NCBI GenBank assembly: GCA_029582165.1
Contig: CM055882.1
Span: forward strand, 16,323,867-16,387,866
Length of the DNA: 64,000 nucleotides
From: Portulaca oleracea
Taxonomy: Eukaryota > Streptophyta > Magnoliopsida > Caryophyllales > Portulacaceae
Direction of reading: 5' to 3'
Positions 22,352 through 32,510 of this stretch are shown here, one piece after another. Under the pieces are notes generated by a model that saw only the letters and a list, made by a program, of their open reading frames with translations, was not told where the DNA came from and made no database searches. Positions within the stretch are counted from its first letter, which is position 1; each line of letters opens with the position of its first letter. A program made the position numbers and the translations under genes.

Positions 22352-22424
<73 letters not shown>
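22352..22424. repeat. (AT)n microsatellite, right flank of MULE
   Basis: About 36 AT/TA dinucleotides immediately outside the right MULE terminus, mirroring the tract on the left flank. Confidence 0.95.
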
Positions 22425-22427
<3 letters not shown>

Positions 22428-23042
22428 CTGGGTAAAAAGGGTGAAGATCGTAATATGTGAGTTTTGATGAGGGTATTTTTGGAAGGCTACAAATATATGT
22501 TTCATTGTTTTAAGGGTTATTTTACATAAAATCTATTATTGGTTTATACTTTTTTTACATAAATATAGACTTACACATAAATGTGCATTCTCTATATAAT
22601 TGATATGATTAGATTATCTTGAATAAATAATAATTGTAATTGCACATATCATGGTCCTAATAACCTACCTAGAAACAAGGTCTTAGAGTGTCCATCAAAT
22701 ATAGGGTTAATCACAAAGCTGTTAGAATCGAGATCCTAGTTAAGATCAGACTGATGATCATGAGATTCTAGTACATTAAGCAAATAACAAAAAATGCTCT
22801 ATAATATTTGAAATCTTAACAAATTTTCATTAAAAGTGAAACAATACATCAAATTGTAATTCATGACATAACTTTAATGCAAAACTCATATTGTTAGATG
22901 AAGTCTTAAAGTTGATAATGTGCGCAAAAATTTTCAAATTCACATAGGATATGATTGTGGATCAGATCGTAGGATCGTAGAATCATATTGCGATGCTAAT
23001 CTATAATATTCAATCTAAACTATGATCGTAAGATCCTAAGTC
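22425..23042. other. AT-rich intergenic, nothing recognised
   Basis: About 620 bases of AT-rich DNA with only short random ORFs. No transposon ends, RNA genes or coding similarity seen. Confidence 0.6.
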
Positions 23043-23663
23043 TAGGGATGGCAGTGGGTCTTGGACCCGACCCAGAGATTGTTGAACCCATTAAGACAGG
23101 TCTGGGTCTAAAAAATTTGGACCAATGGGTTTGGGTCAGAAGAAAATTTTGGCGAGTCTGGGCATAGACCCATGGATCCGACCCGCAAACCCATCAAAAT
23201 TTAAACATTAATTTTTTTAGAAAAAAATGAGAACAAGAGCTATTGTGATTTGTGATTGAATAATAATCATGAATTTTGTTTTTTTTTTTTTTTGCATTTT
23301 AAGTTGTGTAGTTGTATGCTTACAGACTTTTATAATGTTTTTATATCAATATCTTGATAACTTTTGTAGTGTTTTGATGTTGGACTTCGCTTATGACCTC
23401 TTACTTTCAATTAGATAGTTTATTGGGTTAAAAATAGGTGCTTTTAAACATAATAATTGTTATTATACAGTTGTGCAAATATAAAATTAACTTGAAAATT
23501 GATAAATCCAATAAAAAAAGTATTTAAAAGAGTTGGACCCCATTAGGGACCCGCTAAGAATCCGTGGACTCGCAAACCATCGAGTCTTAGATCTGATATG
23601 GGTCCAAAAAATTTAGGCGAATCCTGGTCCGGGATCAGCTAGACCCAACCCATTGTCATCCTA
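23043..23663. mobile_element. hAT-like MITE, 621 bp
   Basis: Left end TAGGGATGGCAGTGGGT and right end ACCCATTGTCATCCTA are imperfect inverted repeats of about 17 bp. Subterminal GACCC/GGGTC words are arranged symmetrically. The ends resemble the TAGGGGTGG terminus of the hAT MITE at 13678. An 8-bp target duplication is not clear (cctaagtc versus ctttaaga), so the superfamily is inferred from the ends only. The interior is AT-rich and non-coding. Confidence 0.65.
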
Positions 23664-24553
23664 CTTTAAGATTCTAATAAGAGTTGGATCAATGGAACGT
23701 TTTCGGATCGGGAACTTGTGGATTCGGATGAGCCTTGCGCATATCGAAAGTATACAAGGACTCGAAGCATTAAATTCCAAGCGAATTTGAGAGAAACCAA
23801 ACTGACAAAGCAAAGCCGAATCCCTGCTAACAGTAGAGACTGCCCAAAAACTGGAGTCTTCGCCTACTACAGCGGCCCACAACTATGACCCACAGCCCGT
23901 AAGCCTTTCCGGGCCACAGCCTGTGGGGCCGTAGGCAGTCCGCACCTAATCCCCGACCCTGTTACTCTAGAAATTGCCCAACACTAAATCTGTGAGTTCT
24001 TCTCCAAACACTGTACAAATCTTGGACCTTTTGTATTGTATGTTTCACTGCAAAAAAGACATAATTTAATCATGTTGAATAGTCAATTTTGATATCTAAA
24101 AAAATCGTAAAGTAGTGTGAAAAAGCTAAGAAAGAAGCTGTGGATTGCAAGACTTGTTAGCAAACAACAAATGATCCAACAGCTGCTTTAATCATCATGA
24201 TTGGCACGGATGATATGTTTGTAATAAGACAGGCATATGTCTATCTCAACGTACATCTCTCACCCCATTCCTATTGTACCCAATTCTCTGATTAAACATT
24301 TCTAGTTTTCCAACTTCAAACATTTATCCTTGATTTGCTGAGTATTATGGGTATAATAAGTAAGGACCTTCAGTGAAATATTTGAGATAAGTAGCCTAAT
24401 TATATTAAGCCAATGATTTACCCTAGGTCCTTGGTCCTTACATAACTACAATCTTACTCGCTTACATACGTTTGAGCAGTTGTTGGTCCAATATTACATT
24501 ACATTATAAATAACAGCGATAAAAAAAAAAAAAAAACATAGTCAAATTAGACT
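23664..24553. other. Intergenic DNA, nothing recognised
   Basis: Contains a short minus-strand ORF (23882-23661, 73 codons) without recognisable similarity, and a GC-richer patch at 23860-23960 with ggcccac/gtgggcc words. No exon or transposon terminus is convincing. A poly-A run occurs at about 24521-24536. Confidence 0.5.
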
Positions 24554-24714
24554 TTGTTCTTTAGAGTGGTAAGCTCAAGTTAGATTTAGTAAGGTAAGTT
24601 AAGGAAAGGTAAGAATAAAATTTTGATTTTGGTTTGAGTAGTTTTTAAAGAATTGAGTAAGCTAAAGTAAAATTGAGTAAAAATAAATATAACTTACCAC
24701 TCTAAATAATAGGG
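24554..24714. mobile_element. Small MITE with TTTAGAGTGGTAAG ends
   Basis: Inverted repeats ctttagagtggtaag (near 24559) and cttaccactctaaata (near 24692) bracket about 160 bases of AT-rich DNA with internal taaggtaag / gtaagctaaag words. No coding capacity and no clear target duplication, so the superfamily is not assigned. Confidence 0.5.
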
Positions 24715-26071
24715 TCTTACCTACGTTCAGAATAGCCCTATGTATCTGAGTGCATGTACTTAATTATGAACGACATTCATATAATGAAAAGGTAACATCT
24801 ACTTCATTGTACCTTATGGCTTATGCGTTTTGTTAACCCCACTTGCAAGAAAGATTTCCATGGAATGATTTATCATGAGGATATGTGCGTAATTGCACGT
24901 TAAGCAAAATAAAATGTCTATGCATCGATTGAAAATGACATGAATTTTGGGATAAAATAGCTTTATGTGTCTTGCCTTGACTTAAAATTTATATATTTGC
25001 ATGTTGCATTGGAAAAAAATGATATAATTGATTTCTATAATGATAACATCATATAAAAATTGTATAAAAATTGATTTTTCACTCATAATTTTTTAAAATT
25101 AAAAAAAAAACTTGCCTAAAATATGCCTAATGGATGGTTTCATTCAACTATAGTATCATTTGTAATTGCTGGAGTAGCCAACATATTCCAATCTTCTTAT
25201 AATTTATAATTAATAGTACCTCTCAAAAAAACTGATATCAAAAATCGTAAAAGCTATTAATTTCATAAAAAGCAAGACACTTAAATAGTATCATGTCACC
25301 ACTGTCGGATCTGGGGCTAAGCCAAGGGTGGCCACAACCATCGGTAACACAAAAAAAAATAATTCAGTATAATTTGAAATAAAAATCATGGATTTTTTTG
25401 TATATAAGATGAATATAATAGTTTATTGATCACCCATAATCAGAAAATGTAGATCCGCCACTGGTTGACACAAAACACATATCAACACTATACCACAAAC
25501 CATAATCATATCTTAGATTTCAACATCGTTTTCATCAATATTCTATATTGTTAGAGTATAAAAACATTATAAGGTTTTTCAACTATTAGCTTAGCTTAGC
25601 TTAAACTTTTAGTGACATGTTTCACATAGTATCAGACCTAGACTGAGTAAAAGGTTAAGCCAAGCATTTGCATGATGGACTGTGTTAATTATTAGCTTAA
25701 AGTTTTGGTTGAAAATGGTCCGACAAGTACTCTGTAGTTCAATTACGGGAATTGAGTAACCTTGAAACTAAATAGACGATCTGTTTATGGTCATATTCGA
25801 ATAAATTCTCAGTTTTGGAGCTTAATCAGCCAGCACTGACGAGCATATTGACGTTGGAAGAATTCCAAGAGAATAATGAAGTGTTAAGCTGATCAAACTT
25901 ATTCTTCAACTTGGGCTTGCATGAGCCCATGCCTAAAGGCTAAATAGCTACTTATGCTGTCAGAGTTTGGTTATTATTCAATGATATGATCTGCTGTGTA
26001 GTCTTTAACTTCATTATTGTGATATAGATGATATGATATAGGAAGTAAAAGTAGATGATATGATATAGAAA
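24715..26071. other. AT-rich intergenic with MITE relics
   Basis: Includes a probable small hAT-type relic at about 25299-25463. Its ends resemble cagtggcggatct in inverted orientation: ccactgtcggatct on the left and agatccgccactgg on the right. Around 25550-25660 a TGTTAGAGTATA...tagtatcagacc arrangement resembles an LTR followed by a primer-binding site, but no partner LTR was found. Near 26015-26070 there are gatgatatgatata repeats. No gene recognised. Confidence 0.45.
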
Positions 26072-26666
26072 TAGAATTATTTATCTATTTGTATATTTAA
26101 CCCATTGAATTTTATCCCCTTTCTCGTTTTCAAAAGAGTTTTAAGGGCCACCAACCTTACTTCTTGCGGAATGCCTCTTACATTTTAGAGGTTTGTGTAC
26201 TGAGTGTTTCCCCACTCATTTGCGAATGTTTTAATGTTTTGTTTTTAGGCGGTCTGAGCTCTCAAGAGAAAGGCAAAGGCAAGAAAGAGTAGTTACCCCC
26301 TCCTTGTAAAGGTAGACTGGTGGTCCGATTGGTTGAATGTTGGACATCTTTGGGCGTTTTGGGATTGTGGTCCTAATCATGTTGTGATAGTTTTCGTTGT
26401 GTTGGGATTTGTATTTAAGTTTTAAACCTTATGTTTGTTGTGGTTCTCTCTTGGTTGTTTGGCGGTGATGTTGAATGCCAAAGTATGGGGTTAAGTTTAT
26501 GGCTTGTTGATAGTTGTGTCTGGTTTGATAGTGTTGAAGTTGACGTTGGTTGCTTTGTCCTTAGTTGGACGGTGGTAATGCCCCTTTCCTTGATTCCGCT
26601 GCGCTAATCACAGGTTTACTAGCAGTATTAAGTGAATTGTGCGATTACAGGATTTGGGGTGTTACA
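26072..26666 (+). repeat. Gypsy 5' LTR, truncated (last ~595 bp)
   Basis: Nearly identical to 42475-43069 of the 3' LTR: shared words include aagggccaccaaccttactt and a block ending gatttggggtgttaca. Similarity stops abruptly at about 26072, so about 2.7 kb of the 5' LTR is missing, consistent with deletion at the left edge. Confidence 0.92.
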
Positions 26667-26670
26667 ATTG

Positions 26671-26682
26671 TGGTATCAGAGC
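26671..26682 (+). other. Primer-binding site, tRNA-iMet type
   Basis: TGGTATCAGAGC, the perfect plant initiator-methionine tRNA primer site, four bases after the 5' LTR end. Confidence 0.93.
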
Positions 26683-27016
26683 AGGTTATAAGAAGAATTT
26701 GAAGACTTGAAGTTAATAGGGATTTAGGGAGCATGTAGTAGGAGTGGAAAGTATGTGTACTTTATGGTTGGAAATGAGAAATTTGGTGAACTTTTATGGG
26801 ATGTTGTTGAGCTTGAAGCTCTAGCAAAGTGTATAAAGTATGTAAATGTCTTTTGCAGGTATGACAAGTATTGTAAAAATTTTGGGATAGTCCAATTTAT
26901 CGGGGAAATGCTGTCGAAATTTATCTAGAAATTTAGGGGGTTTTGGTAGGAAACTTAAGGGAATTTAGGTGAAAGAGCCAAAAACTGAATGGAATCGTGT
27001 ATATGGTGTCTACTAA

Positions 27017-27268
27017 ATGCTAGATGAGGACGAGATAGGCCAAGAACCTTTGGGCATTAGAGACCATGGTCAGGAGACATCTCCCCATGCAGTCCAAGTG
27101 GCAAGGGACCCTAGGAAGGGTAAAAAGAAGGTTAACCCGGGACCCATAATCATCCGAACCAAGCGCAAGAGGTCCCAGACGAGGGGTCGAACGCCGAAGC
27201 TTGAAGAAATTGACTTACCTGACTTTTGTGCAAGGATAGCTAGGAAGCTAACCTTTCTTTTAAGCTAG
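27017..27268 (+). CDS. Small leader ORF of gypsy element, unknown
   Basis: 83-codon ORF between the primer site and gag. The product is basic (KGKKKVN; RTKRKRSQTRGR) with an acidic start (MLDEDEIGQE). I do not recognise it. It lies in the untranslated leader, so it may be a short upstream ORF or chance. No splice sites or knuckles are visible. Confidence 0.3.
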   Translation: MLDEDEIGQEPLGIRDHGQETSPHAVQVARDPRKGKKKVNPGPIIIRTKRKRSQTRGRTPKLEEIDLPDFCARIARKLTFLLS

Positions 27269-27786
27269 TTGACTGCTTTAGCACATATGGTTTATGCTCT
27301 TTTGCCATGGAATCAATGTTCTAACTTGTTAAGTCAAACTATGCTATTTTTTTGGACCCCTCCTATATTTTGGGGAGAAGGGAAACATTGGATGTAACCT
27401 GAGACGTTGGAACTAGTTTAATTGTTAAGCTATATTTTGGAACATGGTTGTAAGAGGATGCCCCAAGACAATTTCGAAAGGGATCCTAGTCTATCTTGAA
27501 TGTTTATGAATGAATATGCTCGTATCATGTGTTATGGGTTTTAATCATCAAATATTTGGGATAACTTTGTGGAGCGACAATTTTATAATGATATGAAGTT
27601 GTGAGAAATTCATTTGGAGTTCTCCTATTATAAGTACATGTATGTGGATTATGTAATCTTGTTGAGGTGATAAAAGCCTTGGGAAAATGCGCATGATCAA
27701 AAGTAAAGACAAATAAAACAAGATATAAAGAGGGGATGATTATGAATTATGTTGTTTATTGATGTACTCTTTTGTAACTTTGTAGT

Positions 27787-28968
27787 ATGTCTCAAAGCTC
27801 GGGGAACTCACCACCGCAGCATGAGCCTGTGAATGAAGCACAGGAAAATGAACTTGATCTACGGGGTCCTCAACTTAACCCAAGTGTAGTTTCGCATCCC
27901 GAGTCATCCCTAGGATCAGTCCCTCCCAATCCACCATCATATCCTAACTACTTTGGGTTTTTAATTCAAGAATTGCTAAGGCGTATACCTACCCCATCCA
28001 CTGTACAACCAAGCCACCCTAAGGAGGAGAACTACGCAGATAGGGTAGCAAAGCGAAACCCCATTACTTATGCGGGGGGATATGATCCCATAGTTTTGGA
28101 AGAGTGGATTAGGGATTTGGAAAATATTTTTGAAGAGGTGGAAGTGCCGGAAGAAAAGAAATTGGCAATAGGGACCTTTTACTTGAAAGGACAAGCCGAC
28201 ATTTGGTGGAGAACCATTAAGGGAAAATATCAAGGGACAACCAAAACATGGAGTGACTTCCTAAGCGACCTTAGGACACAGTTTTACCCCGTATCCCTTA
28301 GACGGCAAAAAGAGAAGGAGTTCCTAGATTGGAGCATGGTGAATAGGGACATTTCAGTACTACAGTATACCTCCAAGTTCAATGAACTATCCCGTTTCGC
28401 CCCGGAGTATGTGGTGTCTGAAAATATGAGGATGTCTAGGTTTGAAGGAGGTTTAGCACCCTACATACGCAGCCAACTATCTTCACATCACTTCACGTCC
28501 ATGCAAGAAATGTATGAAAGGGCTGCGGAAGTGGAAAGAGTTAGGAAGGAGCTGAGAGCTTTGAATCAAGGGACTCAGGGGAGTAGTAAGAGGAAGTGGA
28601 ATGAAAAGGGAGCGTTTTCCTCACCTGCTGAGGAAACCAGCCAGCCCAAGAGGCCAGTACCCTCAGCCCCTAGAAGCCAAACCAACCCGCCTACCACCAG
28701 GCCTTGCAAGAAATGCGGAAGGACGAACCATTCTACCGCTCAATGCCGGGTAGGCACCGACAACTGTTTGTGGTGCGGCGGATCAGATCATAAGGCATCA
28801 GAGTGTCCAAAGAGGTCTAGGAGACCGGAACCAGTAACGACTCGGCCAGCGCCACCTACGACGACGGTGCCTCAGCAGGGCAGTGTAGGCCAAGCATACG
28901 TCATGGGCAGAAAGGAGGCGGCAAAGTCTGGTATGATTGTTACCGGAACTGTTTATATTCATGCATAA
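27787..28968 (+). pseudogene. Gypsy gag (capsid/nucleocapsid)
   Basis: 393-codon ORF beginning MSQSSGN. Residues about 95-270 form the retrotransposon capsid (Gag) domain, with WIRDLENIFEEVEVPEEKKL, GQADIWWRTIKGKY and FLDWSMVNRDISVLQYTSKF. Two CX2CX4HX4C knuckles follow, C307-C310-H315-C320 and C327-C330-H335-C340. The TAA after VYIHA interrupts what is normally a continuous gag-pol frame: the next residues, PLTALFDSG, are the protease active site. Its role is assembly of RNA-containing particles. The frame is otherwise undamaged, suggesting modest age. Confidence 0.93.
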
Positions 28969-28997
28969 CCTTTAACTGCCTTATTTGATTCTGGAGT

Positions 28998-29002
28998 AAC
29001 GC
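28998..29002 (+). other. Target-site duplication AACGC (left)
   Basis: AACGC directly before the 5' LTR of the inserted retrotransposon. The same five bases follow its 3' LTR at 36362-36366. The duplication sits within the gypsy protease motif. Confidence 0.93.
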
Positions 29003-30923
29003 TGTTCGATCTCGTTCCGAGCCGAATTCTTCTCTTTTATAGGGTATTTTTTCTTGTCTTTAATAATTATTTTAGTAGTTTTATTATGTTTTTACTCTTT
29101 TATTAGATTTTATAACATTTTATTATTTTTGTTATTATTATTATTAAAATGAATCAAAAATATAAATATTAGAAATAAAAATCAAAACCTAAATCTAATT
29201 CTCAATTCTAGCCCAAATTCCCCATTTCCCTCTTCCTTCTCTTAATCGGCCCACGACACTAAACCCAGCCCACATTCCTGCTACCCGTGAACTCGCCTAC
29301 CCACACCCAGTAGCCCAAAATCGAACCTGACTACCCATACTATTCTACCCGCCCAGAAACCCTAATCCTCTACCCATTTTCTCCCTCTCTCATTTTACCC
29401 CAGCCGATTACTAATCCCTCCTCACAAACCCTAATTCCCTCATTTTCCCCCTTTTCCTTTCACCTCTCTTCGTCCCTTTCTCATCTTTCTCCCAGGTTTT
29501 CTCTTTCTACGTAGACCAAACACACCACCACCATTATCATTCTCAACTTCTTCTCTCATCTTCTCATATCCGAACTCCATCTCTCTTCTTCTCTTCATCT
29601 CAATTCTTCTCTTCTTCTCTTCTCTATTTCTCACGATAAATTGTATTCTCATTCACTCACTCTATTTCTCTTTTCTCTTAACAGATTCAGATTGAGAGAA
29701 GAGGAAGTGGAGCAAGTACACCGCAACAGAAGGAGCAAGCATCGGCGCATACACCATCTAACCACCAAATTCATCTGCTTCGTCCAAGTTTGAGGAGAAT
29801 CGACGGCTCAAATTGAAGGGAAGAGCTCGATTTCGAGTATAAAAGGGGAAGAAGAGAGCCATTCGAAAGAATCAATGGTTGATTTTGGGAGTGACGCCCC
29901 ATTTGAATCAATGGTTGATTTTGGGAGTGACGCCCCAAAAGCCTCCATTTAGGGTTAGATTTTAGGTTTAAGTTTTTAATCGCTTTTGTTTTGAATTCTG
30001 TTTTCATTGTTCATGTAATTCGTTTTCTTGAATGTTTGAGAGATTGGATATTAGTTTTCGGTTTGAATGTATTCGGCATTTGGTTTGATTTTTGTTGAAT
30101 TCTGAGTTTGATTTGGTTTGGATTTGATGTTCTGAGGTTTTTGGTTGATTTTCTGTTCAATTCGTGCCCTGTTCTATCTCGTCTTTCTCTCTGTCTCTGC
30201 TCGTATCTGATTCTTTCTTTCTCTCTTTCTCTGTTTTTCTGTACCTTCTTCTTCCTCTGTTCGGTTAATGGGCAGTAGGGAGTAGTGTTTTGATTTCCTT
30301 CTTTTTTCTTCTTCCCTTGATTCGGTCAACAGCAGTAAGAGTAGGTTAGTATGTTCCGTTTTTCATTTATTTTCTGTCAGCTCTTGTTAAGGCTTTAATC
30401 AATTGTTATAGTTATTAGGGTTAGAATTAGGTTTCGTTATGTTAAGGTTCTATTAGTAATAGGGGTGTTTGAAAGATTTTAAAGTTTCTTAAGGTTTATT
30501 AGTTTAGCCACAAACAATCCAACTTTTAGTGAGGAGGAGGGCTAAGGGTCACAAATTCCACTCTCGAGTGGGGATTTGGGGATTCTTTGTAATCCAATTC
30601 ACGCTTTCTTATTTGTTCGGGAGAAAGTTTAAGGTGAAGGATTCAATTGAAGTTTAGATCATCAAAGGTATAATCTTTTGTTCCTAATTTCATTATTAGT
30701 TGTAGTTTTATTGCTTACTTAATTTCATGTTTTATTTCATGCTTTTATTGCTTTTCTTTAATTTCATGTCTAGGTTAGTTTTATTGCTTTCCTTTACATA
30801 ATTTACCGTTTTCTGCATTGAGAAAAACCCCTTACACAGACCGATTGCCCAAATCAAGCCTAACACACATCCCTGTGGACCGACAACCTTAACTTATAAA
30901 CCCACAAAAATTACAACCGAACA
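29003..30923 (+). repeat. 5' LTR of LARD-like element (1921 bp)
   Basis: Starts TGTTCGATCTCG, ends ACAACCGAACA. Pyrimidine-rich at 29380-29640. It differs in length from the 3' LTR by exactly 36 bp, explained by a tandem duplication of an aatggttgattttgggagtg-containing unit near 29866-29938. Otherwise it is almost identical to the 3' LTR. Confidence 0.95.
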
Positions 30924-30924
30924 A

Positions 30925-30942
30925 TGGCGCCGTTGCCGGGGA
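30925..30942 (+). other. Primer-binding site, tRNA-Asp-like
   Basis: TGGCGCCGTTGCCGGGGA lies one base after the 5' LTR. It complements a tRNA-Asp-type 3' end, the type reported for Athila-like elements. Confidence 0.85.
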
Positions 30943-31095
30943 TGGCGTTATTTGGTAGATTAGGTGATTGGTTTGTATGTAAATAGTTTAATTGCTTCCT
31001 TGATTATGCTAGAAAAATGTAGTCAAAAAATTGAATATCTGAAACAAAAAAAAAAGAGAGAAAAAAATATATCGAAAAAAATAGAAAAAAAAGAG

Positions 31096-32331
31096 ATGGC
31101 ATGTTTTAGCTTCCCTCAAAATGAGCAAGAATTATTTTGTGATTATCGTGATAGATTAAATGATTATCTTGCTTATTGGGCTCCTCATGGTTATATTTAT
31201 TCTAATTGGGAAGTGTTAGTTGTGACTAATGAGGGATTGAACTTCGAGACCCGTTCTCTTCTGAATTACTTTGATTTCGATGTTGAAAATGAGTATCGGG
31301 CTTGGGAATTATTCGATTGGTTGTACACGGATACTCGCCAATTTGGGGAGACTTTTTATTCATCGGGTTCTTGTGTTGGTAATCCATGTGCTCTTCATGC
31401 TCAATTGCACTATGAGATACGTTATGATCTTTCTCCATATGATGATGCTGAGTATCGTCATTTGTGTGTGCATTGTGAATCTCCGTCTCATGCTTCCGAA
31501 TCTTGTATGGACATTAGACTAGATAAAATTGGTGCTGAAATAGTTGGTTTACAAGATAGGATGAATAAATGCATACAAGAATTTGAACACGTGCTTAAAC
31601 CTAGGGTGGAAACTTATCTTGCACAATTGGTTGATTCGAATGTTGAAATAGGTCATTCATCGTCTTTGAGTCCTGAAATGCATGACGATTCTTCTGTGTA
31701 TGATTATGATTATGATGATGACTATTGTAATGGACATAGTTTTGTAAGGAGGATTAGTGATTCCTTAGCTCTAGCCCCACCTAGTGAGCATGAGGAACAT
31801 GATGATTCTGTGTGTGATGATGAAGAACTTGATGACTACACGCTTGATGATGAACCATTGTCCACACCATTGTCCATGCATTTGTGTGAAGAAAAAGTTG
31901 AGATTGATGAATGCCATGATGCTTTTGATATAATTGAGCATGATCTTGTTGAGAGTGAAGTTGAATCCTTTGTGATTGAATGTGTGCTAGATACTGATTT
32001 ATTCACTTTCATTGAGAATTATTGCATTACCGAGGCATTAGCTACCCTTTCTTGTAAATCCATTGATGTGAAATCTTGTGATGACGAACTTGAGTCTATG
32101 GGGATTGATCCTAAGTGTTTGAACTTGGTTTGTGACAATGATATTTTTGATGGTATATGCTTTATGAGTCGTTGTTTGCATCCAAGTCTTTGCATGAGCA
32201 TGTCCACGAATGTGTTGTATTGTACCCTCCCGTTGATTTGTATACTCAATCTCCATTTACGAGTCAATGGGAGGAGCCTTTTGTCATGTCTCACTTCACC
32301 ATGCCTAGGAAAGTCTTGTACATTCTTGTAG
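31096..32331 (+). CDS. Acidic gag-like ORF of LARD-like element, unknown function
   Basis: 411 codons from the ATG at 31096, preferred over the ATG at 30964 because the 5' extension is an A-rich Lys/Glu leader. I do not recognise the family. Residues 1-120 are rich in aromatic residues (FSFPQNEQELFCDYRDRLND; YLAYWAPHGYIYSNWE). A single CX2CX4HX4C knuckle is seen at C124-C127-H132-C137. A predicted helical stretch covers about 142-170. From about 190 to 300 it is strongly acidic with Asp/Tyr runs (YDYDYDDDY; DDEELDDYTLDDE). The position after the primer site and the knuckle suggest a gag-like packaging protein (inference). The last ~60 residues read less naturally than an overlapping +1 frame, so the C-terminus may be frameshifted near 32160. 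Confidence 0.7.
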   Translation: MACFSFPQNEQELFCDYRDRLNDYLAYWAPHGYIYSNWEVLVVTNEGLNFETRSLLNYFDFDVENEYRAWELFDWLYTDTRQFGETFYSSGSCVGNPCALHAQLHYEIRYDLSPYDDAEYRHLCVHCESPSHASESCMDIRLDKIGAEIVGLQDRMNKCIQEFEHVLKPRVETYLAQLVDSNVEIGHSSSLSPEMHDDSSVYDYDYDDDYCNGHSFVRRISDSLALAPPSEHEEHDDSVCDDEELDDYTLDDEPLSTPLSMHLCEEKVEIDECHDAFDIIEHDLVESEVESFVIECVLDTDLFTFIENYCITEALATLSCKSIDVKSCDDELESMGIDPKCLNLVCDNDIFDGICFMSRCLHPSLCMSMSTNVLYCTLPLICILNLHLRVNGRSLLSCLTSPCLGKSCTFL

Positions 32332-32510
32332 TTCGTTCTTTCTATGACTATTCTAAGGCATTTGATAAACTGTTAAGAGCACTAATGTTTGTTGATGTGC
32401 TATTGCGAGTGTGCTCTTACCACCACCATTCTGAGATGCATGAGAGGATGCATGATTTGTTACTCCGGGCGTTGAATGGTTCTGACTTGGTGCCCGATAT
32501 CGTGAGGTGA
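32157..32510 (+). pseudogene. Probable C-terminal continuation of LARD ORF in another frame
   Basis: 117-codon open frame overlapping the end of the acidic ORF (SLFASKSLHEHVHECVVLYP; SQWEEPFVMSHF). It then continues with a hydrophobic, helical-looking segment (LLRALMFVDVLLRVC). Its composition matches the upstream protein better than the current tail does. I infer one indel near 32160 separating the two parts. No known domain. Confidence 0.45.

Noticed and set aside
23661..23882. 73-codon minus-strand ORF
   Set aside because: No recognisable domain, no neighbouring exons, and low-quality context between MITE relics.
25550..25660. Solo LTR with a primer-binding site (TGTTAGAGTATA...tagtatcagacc)
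   Set aside because: Resembles a copia LTR end, but there is no second LTR, no target duplication and the primer site is imperfect.
26671..26690. Initiator tRNA gene
   Set aside because: TGGTATCAGAGC is the primer-binding site after a retrotransposon LTR. No cloverleaf surrounds it.
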